Shown here piece by piece: positions 20,948-31,629 of a stretch of 64,000 bases of DNA; the stretch's first letter is position 1; each line of letters starts with the position of its first letter. The notes beneath the pieces are model-generated. The model searched no databases. It worked only from the letters and a program-made list of their open reading frames with translations, and was not told the DNA's origin. The DNA comes from Pegoplata infirma (lineage: Eukaryota > Arthropoda > Insecta > Diptera > Anthomyiidae): contig OY992536.1 of assembly GCA_963921195.1 (NCBI GenBank), forward strand, positions 230,552,023 through 230,616,022, read 5' to 3'. A program made the translations under genes and the position numbers.

Positions 20948-20979
<32 letters not shown>
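20887..20979 (+). mobile_element. 5'-truncated LINE 3' end with poly(A)
   Basis: About 60 bases (ATATGGCCCTAAGGGCTCGG, AAAATGAAGAATAAATA) end in a run of 30 A at 20950-20979. It splits the word CCAAAACTTTGACCG, which is intact in the neighbouring unit at 20571-20581. AAAACT occurs on both sides, with the right copy merging into the tail. This is the signature of target-primed insertion of a severely truncated non-LTR retrotransposon. Confidence 0.68.
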
Positions 20980-20981
<2 letters not shown>

Positions 20982-21131
20982 TTGACCGCAGGGCGCCACG
21001 GGTTAAATTAATCCAATTGGCCTCAAATTGGTTCTATATGAGGATTAGGCCTAGTTGAATAAAAAAAATGCCCGGACTTTCAAAATCTGAGAAGAAAATA
21101 TTTTGCTATACAGAAAAATGCCAGTCTAATA

Positions 21132-22310
21132 TACATATGAGGCATTCCACACCAATTGTTCCACTACAGAAAAACCATAGTGGTTTCAATGGTATATTAT
21201 TTGCAAAGTATTCGCTCTTAGGGTACTATTAAATAACAAAAATAAAATTTAAGTTTTTTCAAAAAGTGGGCCTTGTAGGCGTGGTCAAATATTGAAAATA
21301 TCTAACTTTTTTGCCGGCGTATCTTTACTTCAATATTTATGCAAATTAAATGGAACACAGTAAAGTCTTTAAGGCAAAAGTTTTTTATAGATTTTTGTAT
21401 GGTTTAAAAAAATAAAAATTGGAAAATTTTAAGAAGAAGTTCTGAATTTTTCAAATTTAAACTTTATTTATCAAAAAACATGCCGCAATTTTATTTTTTT
21501 TTTTTAATTTAAAAAAAAAAAAAAGGTAAGTGCTTTTCTATCTGTTCTGAAATTTTCAGAGATGTGTTTTGCCTTGTTTTCGAGAAATCAAATGTCAAAG
21601 ATTGCAATACGCTAATTTTATACAATAATGGTGTATAAAACGTGTGCGGATGAGTAATATCAATACTTAAAAAATATTTTAAGAGGCGATGGGAGCTTGA
21701 GTGAGTTTTTATTTAAGATCACGCACGCTAATGAAAGAAAAAAAAATATTCAAGCACGATATTTTATTCTACTCACGCTCACGTGAACATCGTGACCGAG
21801 ACTTATTTTTTTCTACTCACGTGTGCGTGAATGAGCGTGAGCAAAATAAAATATCGTGCGTGACTAAATTTTTTCTTTCATGAGCCTGCGCAATCGTTAT
21901 TAAAAACTCATTCACGCTACCATCGCCTCTTAAAATATTTTTTAAGTATTGATATTACTCATACGCACACGTTTTATACACCATTATTGTAAAAAATTAG
22001 CGTGTTGCAATCTTTTACATTTGATTTCTCGAAAACAAGGCAAAACACATCTCTAAAAATTTCAGAACAGATAGAAAAATCCTTTAACTTTTTTTTAAAA
22101 AAATTAAAAAAAAAAATTCCGGCATGTTTTTTGATAAATAAAGTTTAAGTTTAAATTTAAAAAATTCTGAACTTCTTCCGAAAATTTTCCAATTTTTATT
22201 TTTTTAATCGATAGCCCATACAAAAATCTATAAAAAAATGTTGTCTTTAAGACTTTACCGTGCTTCATTTAATTTGCATAATTTTGGAAAATTTATATTC
22301 GGGAAAGTAT
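21132..22310. mobile_element. Foldback element, about 1.2 kb, right end lost
   Basis: The left end is CATATGAGGCATTCCAC. The arms 21330-21790 and 21822-22290 are inverted (GTGTTTTGCCTTGTTTTCGA near 21562 and its partner near 22030). The centre carries ACTCACGCTCACGTG and CACGTGTGCGTG words, including two CACGTG palindromes. The left arm runs about 190 bases farther out than the right. The right end matching CATATGAGG is not found. Confidence 0.6.
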
Positions 22311-23441
22311 TTTTTTGAAATTTTTTTGGTTTTTTATATAAAAGGAGTGAGGTCTGTGATAGGTTACAGGATTAGTTCTGTAATGTGTTATGTGGCATGT
22401 TACTATTCAATCGGCACGGGTTGAGGAACAGGTCCAGTGTCCAAAGTGGTGTATCAGGATTGAGACCATTTGGTGCTAAATTTTTATATATCACTTAAAA
22501 TATTATTTTATTTATATTATTCAAGCTTATTAAACAATACTAATTTAAAACTAAAGTGGTTGATATTAGATTTTGTTACACATTTCTTTTTATTTTTTTT
22601 GTTAAATTTAATAAAATCAACAAAACTTGGTTTTTATTGAAATATAAGTACCACTTGATTATTGCTTACTACATTAAGAACGAACAATGGATAAATTGAA
22701 TATTTTCTATAACATAAAAAAAGAAAAACTAACAAGTACTTAGTAAAGTTATACAATAGAAAAGAATAAAAATTTCACAAAAAAATCCTTACATTGATAT
22801 ATGAAATACCTTAGATTTTTTTTTGAAAACATATCTAACATTTCAAACAAGTGGTTTTATGTTTGAAAAACAATTTCAGTTGAAAATATCAATTTTACAT
22901 TTTACTCAGACAATACTGACACAATCAATTGCTATAGTAACTTTCAGATGTTCAGTATGATTTGAAACACAATTTTGCTTTAACTCTGTTGTAATTTTCT
23001 GCCAAAAATGTTTGTCAATTTTTCAAACACTTTCGTTAGTGTATGACAAAACTTTCCATTAAAACCATCTGTAGAATTTCTCATCATACATTTACAATTT
23101 TGAAAATTGAAAATTGAAAAGAGAAAAATCAAAAATAAAACTAAACAGAAAAGTTTTTCATGAACAATTTTAAAGGACACAAAACAATTGACAGTATGTT
23201 GCCCATCGTTAACTGCAAAAAATCTTCATGTAAAATGAGACACAATTAAAGAGATAGATTGGTGCTGGAATGTTGGCATAAATGCCATGCGAAGCAGGCA
23301 GAGTTACATTCATGTAAAGGCATTCATAAATATTAAGGATGTGCTGAGATGTCATAGTCATCCTAAACAAACAACCTATCAATCTTTGAAAATATATCTA
23401 CTAAAACTATATACATACATATATTGAAGAGGAACAAAGTG
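22311..23441. other. Non-coding stretch without recognised repeats
   Basis: 22350-22480 (GTGATAGGTTACAGGATTAG, CAATCGGCACGGGTTGAGG) and 23220-23380 (GGTGCTGGAATGTTGGCATA, GATGTGCTGAGATGTCATAG) have higher complexity than the rest. They have no match elsewhere in the window. They could be single-copy non-coding DNA or unrecognised element ends. No credible reading frame. Confidence 0.4.
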
Positions 23442-23443
23442 TA

Positions 23444-24046
23444 CACTCAAAAAAATAAAACTGTAAAGTAAACAAATTTTTTTTTGTTAACTCGAGTTTA
23501 CTGGCTTTTTAGCAAATTTTTAGTTAAAATCAGCGTTTTAACTACTTTTTTAAGTTAAGTTCAATTTACAAAAATACTAATTTTGAACAAATTTTTAATT
23601 AATTTTTTTTGTTGACTTCAAAACTGAGTTTACGAATTTTAACTAATTAATTTGCTGATTTTTCGTAACAAATTTGTTAAGTGGAATTTCTTATGAAGCC
23701 TCCTATGCAAATCTCATAAGTTCTACTTAAGCTGATGAAAAAATATAAAAAATAATCTTTTAATATTTTACAAAATATTTTCTAAATTTTAGTTTACGAA
23801 AAGTAACAAAAAGTTTAGCTGAATTCAACTAATTTTTTTGTTAATATATGTACATAAAAACGTTACGAAATTTCAGCTAAATTTTTAGTTAAAGTTACAT
23901 TTTTTTTTGCTACATTCATTCTACGAAAAGTTAACTAAATATTTTTAGTTAAATTAACTAAAAATTTAGTAGGCCCAAAATCAGGTGCTTTTTTAGTTAA
24001 ATTTAACTAAATTTTTTGTTAACTTTACAGTTTTTTTTTTTGAGTG
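23444..24046. mobile_element. CACTCAAAAAA-type TIR element, 603 bases
   Basis: CACTCAAAAAAATAAAACTG at the left pairs with CAGTTTTTTTTTTTGAGTG at the right, and GTAAAGT against ACTTTAC continues the arm. TA lies on both sides. The interior is built from TTTAGTTAAATTAACTAAA words. It is non-coding. Confidence 0.7.
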
Positions 24047-24192
24047 TATGTATGTTTGTATGCAGCTCATATGATGCTAAAGACATATTGATATTGTCAT
24101 GGTTAAATAATGATATACGAGTATGGTATGTATATATGTATTTACTCTATGCTAAAAAAGTATGACGAATTTTTAAACAAAAATTAAAGATA

Positions 24193-24445
24193 CACTCAAA
24201 ATAATACTCCAGAAAAAGTTTTAGTAAGTTATTTTGTACCTAAATCCAATTATAAATTAATAATTACCAGTCTTACAGTAGTTTTTTAGTATTTTAAAAG
24301 TACTAAAATTAGTAATTTTTACTGATTTTAGATAATATTAGTAAAAATTTTTAGTATTATTTACCAATTCCTGCACTAGGTCCTTTTGTACAAAAATATT
24401 AGTTCGTTAGTTAAATCTTTTAGTATTGAATATCCACGATTTTTT
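24193..24445. mobile_element. CACTCAAAA-type TIR element, truncated
   Basis: The left end CACTCAAAATAATACTCCAG follows TA. The interior is rich in TTAGTA and TACTAAAA words. The right end is missing, and a DINE-1-like element starts at 24446. Confidence 0.5.
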
Positions 24446-26176
24446 TATACCCTCCAACTACAGTATGGGGGTATACTCACTTTGTCATTCCGTGTGTAAC
24501 GCATCGAAATATCGATCAAGGACCCCATAAAGTATATATATTATTGATCGGTTATCGATTCTAAGACATTCCAGCGATGTCCGTCCGTCCGTCCGTCCCA
24601 CAGTGGGGAAAAATTGACTTTTTTTGTCTAATTTTGCCTACAGGTCGCAATTCTTAACCGATTTTGGATTTTCTTTTTTTGTATTTTAGCTAATAAAATT
24701 CCTCATCGAAAAATAATTTCGGATTACTTTTTATATTTTCCTAAAGTTCAGAAAATTTTCATTTTTTCAGTATTTTTGCAATAAAAAATGTATTTGGCAT
24801 GGGACGAATATGCTTTACAGACTAAATTAATGGTATTGGAACCCCTTATCAACGACGTGATTAGTATTTGAAAATAAATTATTATTTTGGTTTTTATAAC
24901 CAGATAAAAATTCAAGAATTTTCACATTTAAAAGCCTATATCTTCAAAAATAATGTACCAATTTTAATGAAATCTTTTTTAGATTAAAGCTTATGTTTAG
25001 CTTAGTCATAATTGGTACACAAAATTTTTTTAAAAAAATGTTTAATTTTTTGCTTAAATTTTACCTTAAGATTTTTAGAATTTTAAAATTATTTTTTAGT
25101 CTATTTAAAAAAAAAAAAAGTTGTTACATTGTAAATTCGAAAAAAAGAGTTAAACAATTTTGCAAAAATACTTTATTTACCAATAATGGTTAAGAAAATG
25201 ATAAGCTTTAACCTAAAAAAAATTTCATTGAAATTGGTACATTATTTAAAATGGTATAGGTACTTAAAAAAAGTGAGCATTTTTAAGTTTTCACATGTTT
25301 ATAAAAACCAAAATAATAATAAATTAACAAATGCTATTATTGTCATTTATAAGGGGTTCAAATCCCTTTAATTTTATCCATACAGCTTATTCGTCCCCTG
25401 CCTATTACAATTTTTAGAGCAAAAATTCTAAAAAAATTAATATTTTCTAAACTTTAAAAAAATATTCAAATAAAACAAAAACAATTTTGAGAAATCCACC
25501 ATGACAGACCGATGAGGAATTTTATTAGCTAAATTTCCAAAAAAGAAAAACTAAAATCGGTTAAGAATTGCGACCTGTAGGCAAAATCGGACAAAAAAGT
25601 CCATTTTTCCCCACTGTGCGTCCGTTAGTCTGTCCGTCTGTAGAGGACACGATACAGTCCAAAATAAAAGAGCTAGACTTCCGAAGTTTGGCACGAATAT
25701 GTCTTATATTCCTAGGCAGGTTAAGTTCGGAAATGGGCAAAATCGGACCAAGGGGGAAAAAGTTCCCCCTTAGAGAACTAATCCAACCCACGAAAAATAC
25801 CACTTTTTTACATGATTTGTTGTGTTTTTGTTTAACAAATGCAACATTTTTATGCTACAAGAAGTTCAAAGTCCTGCATTTGGATCCAGAGAATTAGATA
25901 ATGTCGTTTTTCGGTACCCCCCCCCCCCCCTTTTATGGGCGTGGAATAAATTTTTTTTTTAAATACTGATAAACTTGTATTTCTTTAGTGAATAAAGCAT
26001 AAGAATGAATTTTTAAACATATATTTGAGAGGAAATTTGCCCCCCCCCCCAATTACCACTTTCGACCCCCTCCCCCAAAAAAAAAAAAGAAAACGTCCCT
26101 GCATTTTTTTTTTTTTTTGCATGTTGGAGGGTATAAAAGATTCGGCACAGCCGAATTTAACACTCTTACTTGTTTA
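24446..26176 (+). mobile_element. DINE-1-like element, split by a Transib-like insertion
   Basis: TATACCCTCCAACTACAGTA start, GGACCCCATAAAGTATATAT, GATGTCCGTCCGTCCG, then (after the insertion at 24599-25618) GTCCGTTAGTCTGTCCGTC and GGGCAAAATCGGACCAAGG. C runs lie at 25917-25930 and 26041-26050. It ends GGAGGGTATAAAAGATTCGG, hairpin partner, AACACTCTTACTTG. The K repeat starts two bases after its end. Confidence 0.75.
24599..25618. mobile_element. Transib-like foldback element, copy 2
   Basis: Same family as 12925-13964: CACAGTGGGGAAAAATTGAC start and CCATTTTTCCCCACTGTG end, about 1.02 kb. It is flanked by CGTCC on both sides (24594-24598 and 25619-25623). The site lies in a GTCC-repeat block, so the 5-base duplication is less certain here than for copy 1. 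The paired arms include TTCAAGAATTTTCAC near 24912 and the complementary arm near 25280. Confidence 0.68.
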
Positions 26177-26177
26177 A

Positions 26178-27280
26178 CATGATAATGTTTTAAGGCTGGT
26201 GTCTAATTTTAAAAAAGTTGCAGGACGCCACCTTAGTTTGCCTATATAAACTAAAAATTAACGAAAAAGAAAACAAGAATTACTATTTTCATTTTCTTAA
26301 AACCAAAATTTTAATAACTTGGATAATAATTCACCTTGTGGTGAATAAAACCGTTTTTCACCAGCTGGTGAATAAAAAATAACATAATTATTTTTACCAA
26401 AAAAAAAATTTTTTTACTCAAATTTTTTTTTTTCATAAATTTTTTTTTTTTTTTTTTGATAAACTTTTTTTTCATAATTTTTTTTTTCATTAAACATTTT
26501 TTTATCAAAATTTTTTGTCTTTATAAATTTTTTTTTTTCATCAATTTTTTTTTTTTCATCAATTTTTTTTTATTAATTTTCTTTTTCATCAAATTCTTTT
26601 TTTTTCATCAAAATTTTTTTTTTTCATCAAATTTTTTTTTTCATCAATTTTTTTGTATTTTCATCAAATTTTTTTTTTCATCAATTCTTTTTTCATAAAT
26701 TTTTTTTTCATCAATTTTTTTTTTCATCAAATTTTTATTTCGTAATTTTTTTTTTATCATATTTTTTTTCATCAATTTTTTTTCATCAAATTTTTAAATC
26801 TAATTTTTTATTAACAATTTTTTTCTCACCAAAATCAATCCATCAAAAAATTTTTATTTTCATTAAAAAAACTTTTTTTCATCAAAATTTTTGTTGACCA
26901 AAAATTTTGGGTTCATTAATTTTTTTTAACATAATTTTGTTTTTCGTGAATAAAAAAATCGTTTTTTTTTACAAAAACTACTGTTTCACCAAGTCTTAGC
27001 ATTTCGCATAAAAATTTTCCATTTGTTTATCAAATGTACATAAAACTAGTAAGAGTGGTATATTCTTTGGTGCCGAATCTTTTATAGTCTCCTAAATGTA
27101 AAAACACTTTTTTGCACTTATTTTTGTACTCACTTACGAAATGTACAGCTCTTTTGGTTTTTTAATGGGGTCCTCATTTCAATTCTTTGTGCATGGGATA
27201 GCAAAGTAATATAACATTTTTTTTCTAAAAAAACTTTGCTTTGGCAAGTACACCCAAATCTTTCGCAAAACATTATCATG
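26178..27280 (+). repeat. K repeat, most complete copy
   Basis: Bounded by CATGATAATGTTTT (26178-26191) and its perfect inverted copy AAAACATTATCATG (27267-27280). In order it holds the GCAGGACGCCACC module, TATATAAACT, CACCTTGTGGTG and CACCAGCTGGTG palindromes, a T-rich tract (26396-26975), an inverted DINE-1-like fragment (27040-27180), and TTTGCTTTGGCAAGTACACC. Homology with copy 1 continues about 35 bases beyond 27280 (TTGGGC and AAAATTCGCAGGCA). No transposase is present. It is a composite repeat of unknown class. Confidence 0.65.
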
Positions 27281-27327
27281 ATTTAATGTTTTGGGCAACA
27301 GTACAAAATTCGCAGGCATTTTTGAGT

Positions 27328-27390
27328 GTAGAACGGGATTACAAGGCATTTTACCAGGTGTTTTACCAGTTTTTTTTTTTTTTTGAGTGT
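27328..27390. repeat. Two TTTTTGAGTGT motifs around a short insert
   Basis: TTTTTGAGTGTAG near 27324 and TTTTTTTTTTGAGTGT near 27375 are in direct orientation, separated by GGGATTACAAGGCATTTTAC. They resemble ends of the CACTCAAAA family. This may be a partial copy. Confidence 0.35.
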
Positions 27391-27580
27391 TCGTATTAGA
27401 TACAATCGAATTATCCAAAATACTAACAAAATATAGTGTGTAATAGAGCGGCATCTTTTTTCGTCATTAAATTTTCATCCGTTATCTGGCATATTTCTGT
27501 GTACTTAAGTCTTAAGCTTGTGTGACCCGTGGAGTCGTTTTTTTATAAAATACTTTCCCAAAAAGTATAACCTTACTCTT

Positions 27581-27865
27581 ATATATCACTCATTTACTTG
27601 TATAGTGTCATAACGCAAAATGTTTGATTTTACAGAAAACCTGTTTAAAGTTTACAATTGAAACTTGTTTTACATTGCAAAAGGCCCGTACATAGAAAAT
27701 GTTACAATGGCGTGTTCTCTTCTCGAACGGTGAGTTTAGAAGATATTAATACGAATTTTTGACACAATATAAAGCAGGATATAACAAATAATTTTGTATG
27801 GTTTACCCAAAAACGACATATTTTGACTTATGACACTATACAAGTAAATGAGCGATATGTTTATA
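27581..27865. mobile_element. Short MITE-like unit with about 35-base inverted ends
   Basis: CATTTACTTGTATAGTGTCA near 27591 is the perfect inverted partner of TGACACTATACAAGTAAATG near 27831. The flanking ATATATCACT and AGCGATAT and the inner CGCAAAATG also pair partly. The interior of about 200 bases has no gene. Confidence 0.55.
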
Positions 27866-27871
27866 TGGGTA

Positions 27872-27997
27872 TTAGGGTGGTTCAAATATGATTTTTCTTT
27901 TGAATTTCTGTGTAAGAAACCATTTAAAAAATCGCATGTTATTTTTTTCATGGTGCTTAAGATATAATCCAACTATGGTTTTTATGAACCAACCTAA
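27872..27997. mobile_element. TTAGGGTGG-type MITE, 126 bases, 6-base duplication
   Basis: The ends are TTAGGGTGGTTCA and TGAACCAACCTAA, inverted with one mismatch. The flanks are TGGGTA on both sides (27866-27871 and 27998-28003). It abuts the previous MITE. It is the clearest case of a 6-base duplication for this end type, also seen at 40701-41136 and 41143-42654. Confidence 0.7.
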
Positions 27998-28003
27998 TGG
28001 GTA

Positions 28004-28376
28004 CGAATACATAGTTGTGTGTACTGTGATCAAAATAATCAATATTTTTTAACAATATAAAGGACATAAATTGGGGGTTTGGAAAAATAAATCATTACTT
28101 TAACTTAAATAACTAGAAAAAGCTTATTTCTAAATTTTTGTTTTTTTTTTGTTATTTTTAATTAAGTTTTCTAATTATAACAGCCCTTAAGGTGTTAATA
28201 TTGAGTTTAATGTCTTGTTTTATCTCTATCTATGCACTACGGTTGACTTGGCTGGGTCATTGAATATATTTGAAAAAAGGGAGAAAAAGTTGAAAAATGT
28301 TTATTCTATCTATTCCCTTTTAATAGAATCATATGAAAGTACATTCTAGGTATTGATGAGAAGATTTTAAATGAAT
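28004..28376. other. Non-coding stretch
   Basis: AT-rich DNA without repeats recognised elsewhere in the window. Confidence 0.4.
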
Positions 28377-28380
28377 TTAA

Positions 28381-28895
28381 CCCTTTCACTACCGACTTTT
28401 TTTTTCTAGTAATTTCTGGACCAAAATTTGTGAAAATGTAGATCTATACAAAGTAAAAACTTTTTGTTGATTTCGTTGGTCTACCGCGCCCTCTAGAGGA
28501 GATATATCCAACCAAACTTGAAGCTTTCACATGCAATATCTCCCGCACGAGTAAACATTTTTCCAAAATTCGAATTTTGTATTTTTCGTATCGAAAAGTT
28601 CTACAAAATCCGCTGTTAAGAAAGCTTGTACGATTATTATTCGATTTTTAAGAACATTTTAACGTTTATTTTGTTTTGCAATTTTTTTACGTTATTTGAA
28701 AAATTTCCAGTTTGCCACCAAATATTGCGTGTAGAATCCACCGGAATGCAAATTTATTTTTCCGAGCACATCTATCGTAAAGATAACCCTTCAATGATCA
28801 ATCTTGTCAAAACAAAACACAAAAATGTTGTACGGTTAACTTTTAATGCATTTTTAAAGATGTGTACACTGTAGTGTACAAGGGGAGTGAAAGGG
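28381..28895. mobile_element. piggyBac-like non-autonomous element
   Basis: CCCTTTCACTACC at the left and GGGGAGTGAAAGGG at the right are inverted with one mismatch. TTAA lies exactly outside both ends (28377-28380 and 28896-28899). A TTAA duplication with CCC-starting ends is diagnostic of the piggyBac superfamily. The interior (ACCGCGCCCTCTAGAGGAGA, GTACACTGTAGTGTAC) holds no transposase; a frame of about 80 codons shows no recognisable domain. Confidence 0.68.
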
Positions 28896-29097
28896 TTAAG
28901 GATTACTGCAATACAATTTGGCGATGGTGGGTGCTGAAATTAATAGAAGAGACATAAGTCGATATTTTTATTATTTAATTTATAGACAGAAGCGCATAAA
29001 CAAATTGTTTAAAGGGAGTGGTTACAATTGGAGGTGATTTACTAGACTTTGTGATTCGAAAGTTTTGCTTGTAATTCAAATATTCCATTTGTAACTT

Positions 29098-29915
29098 CCC
29101 GAGTAAAAAGTTTATATATAATTTGATAAAATTATATCAAATTATAAATAATTTTATAAAATTATATAAAAGGTTAAATTCTTCAAAAAGTTGGACAAAA
29201 TTATATAAAATTATATATAATTATATCCACACTCAGAAAATTATGTAAGTTATTACATTACATGTTAGTTGTTTGTATATTTTGCAGTAGTTAGTTGATT
29301 TCAACTACAAAGTCAGTTGTTTTTGTATGAAAAATATCAAACAACTATTTTTGTTAGTTATTTTAAGTAGTTTTTTGAATAACTAACAAATAAGTACTGT
29401 GATGTAGTAACAGTTATTTAAAGTAGTTAATTTTATTTTTTTTTTATCTCTGAAAAATTTTCAGTTTTTTCCAAAAAATAAATAAAAATAAATTTTCACA
29501 ACTTTTTTAAAAAAAAAAAAAAAAAAAAAAACTTTGAAAAAATTTGGTCTTCAAATTTTTTTTTTCTGAAAAATTTTTTGAAAAAAAAAATTATTTATTG
29601 ATTATTTTATTTTTACTACATTTTAGTTGTTTTGACTACAAATGTAAGTAGTTTTTACTACATAGGTCAGTTGTTTTTTGTCAGTTAAAATAACTAACAT
29701 TGTTAGTTGATTTAACTGAAAAAGTAGTTGACCCCAAAACAACTTACAAAGTAGTTATTTTAACTGACATTTTCAGTTGATTTTACTAACATAGTTTTTT
29801 GAGTGCAGGATTTGGTGGATATAATTATATAAAATTATATCAAATTATATATAATTTGATAAAAATTGATAAAATAATATAAAATTATATAATTATTTTG
29901 AAAGTTTAGAGTGGA
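29098..29915. repeat. TATAAAATTATAT-rich repeat split by a TIR element
   Basis: CCCGAGTAAAAAGTTTATAT resembles the end of the element at 34270-35721. It is followed by runs of AAATTATATAAAATTATAT on both sides of the TIR element at 29230-29805. The right end is not defined. Confidence 0.5.
29230..29805. mobile_element. CACTCA/TGAGTG TIR element with AGTTGTTTT repeats
   Basis: CACTCAGAAAATTATG at the left pairs with ATAGTTTTTTGAGTG at the right. The interior is made of TAACTAACA, TAGTTGTTT and TGTAGTAACAG words. It is homologous, inverted, to 54535-54990 (for example TATCAAACAACTATTTTTGT). It is non-coding. Confidence 0.6.
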
Positions 29916-31047
29916 TTTTTAGATTCAGCGTAAGATTTTACTCAACTGTCACAATTTAAAAATACCCTTAATTAACACACACCTCTGCATAAGGTTATTT
30001 TGTTGTGATTTTACAACCACTTCCGTTTCCTATTTTCGCTATGTTTTTCTCATCTTGTTAACGATGTTTTTTTTTTTTTTGTTTTGTTTTTTCACCAACA
30101 CTTTGACAGCAAATATTTTTTTGTTTTCCCCATGGTTTATGTTTTTCTCAATTTTTTAACAAGAGAAGTTGTACAATGTCAGTGTTACTAAGAACAACAA
30201 CATTATTGACAGCATTAACATCATCATCTTCATATATTTTTTTTTTACAAAAGAATCTGTTGCTTAACAATATTATTGCTCGTGTTGATAAAATCATATA
30301 AATGTATAATATAAAAATTCATATTCATCAGTTTTCTGAAATTTAATTTAAGAAATGAAATGTGAAAGAGATAAAAATATGTGTTTTTCGTTTCGTTATA
30401 AAAAATATTTCCAACAAAATTAAAATAAAATTTAATAGTTTTAATTAAATAACGAATAAAAAAAATCATGAAAATCTTCACCACATAACAAGTAATTAAT
30501 TTGTGATAAAAAATGCAATAAATGACATAAACGAACATGAAGTTTTATTAAAAAAAAAATTAAAAAAAATATATAAAACCACAAAAAGTGTTCAAAATGC
30601 ATACATTTGCAACATTTGTAATTCCGTCATTCATTTTTTAGCATTTATAAAAAAATAAAACTACAAAATAACATGCAAAGAGGTAAAATCAAGCAATAAT
30701 TGAAAAAAGAAATCATAAAAAATATTTGCAAAAAAAAAGATACATATTTAATTAAAATTGTTAACAAACATGACTTTCATTCAAGTGCTGTAAATTTGGT
30801 TTACGTTTCACAAACCGATACCCTTGTTTAACACTTTTTAAAAAATCGTAGGTGTCATAGAACTTTTTTTAAAGGTTTTGACTCTGATGTTTCTAAATTA
30901 GTACTACAAATTTTTCCAACACGTCTAGAATTTTAGTTATTCGCTGTTAAAAATACTAAAAAAACTAAATTTTTGGCTTTGGGTAAAATAAATATAAAAA
31001 TAAAATCAAGAGCTAGATTTTTAAAACTCTCCTGAAACTTCAATACA
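29916..31047. other. AT-rich, apparently single-copy stretch
   Basis: Includes AACAACAACATT and CATCATCATC trinucleotide words near 30192-30232 and long AT-rich stretches. It resembles intron or upstream DNA. No gene is seen. Confidence 0.45.
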
Positions 31048-31614
31048 CTTACAAGGCAGGTCTTTGAGAGGGAACCCACTGAATGCCCTAAAACTTGAAT
31101 ATGGGAATAAAGGAAGAAAAATAAGAGTTACCTGTTTTTTAGCTGTTCAATCTCAAATTTAAAAAAGGGTTGCCACCCTATGAAAAAATATTGGCTTTCG
31201 GGAAAATCCGAATAATAACCGAACTAGCAGGAATTTCGGAAAAAGCTAAAATACGGGTCAGATTAATTTTAATATATATGATTTTGGCGGTCTTCCGTAT
31301 ATTGTCCATCTCCGTATAAACTTCCCCAACGTTTATACTTTTTTGGCAGTAAGAAACTAAACGAAGCCGAATTTGGACACGATCGATTCGCCATTGGATA
31401 GGCCTTCAAAAAACTTTTCGACCTGAAAAATGTTAATATAGTATGGGAAAAATCCACAAAAAACGAAAAATACCATTTTTTTCCTCCCCTTTGAACAACT
31501 TAATGTGATATTGGTCAGCTACAAAAACAGGTAACATTTATTTTGCTCTCCTCTTTACCATTTACAAGTTTCAGGACAATCAGTAGGTGCCCTGTGAATG
31601 ATCTCCCTTGTTAG
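31048..31614. mobile_element. CTTACAAGG-type foldback element
   Basis: CTTACAAGGCAGGTCTTTGA at the left is matched, inverted, by ATCTCCCTTGTTAG at the right. The arms ACCCACTGAATGCCCTAAAAC and the complement of TTCAGGACAATCAGTAGGTG also pair. It is similar in size and ends to 55066-55653. A further end fragment lies at 32800-32862. The interior GCGGTCTTCCGTATATTGTC and GACACGATCGATTCGCC show no frame of note. Confidence 0.55.
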
Positions 31615-31629
31615 TCCAACGTTTTTCTA

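Larger units (their letters stand above)
19224..21110. repeat. Cluster of about 300-base repeat units, inverted and tandem
   Basis: A unit containing AACCCGTGGCGCC, CAAAGTTTTGG, CTCGACCGGTTTTCGAGATA and TAGAGCTTGAGACAATCTTT occurs inverted at about 19329-19690, then forward at 20229-20560 and 20568-20886. A fourth partial copy follows at 20980-21060. All share GCGCCACGGGTTAA at one border. A hAT-like element (19701-20220) sits exactly at the turn between inverted and forward units, and a LINE tail interrupts the fourth. It may be a large foldback or a local array. Confidence 0.6.
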
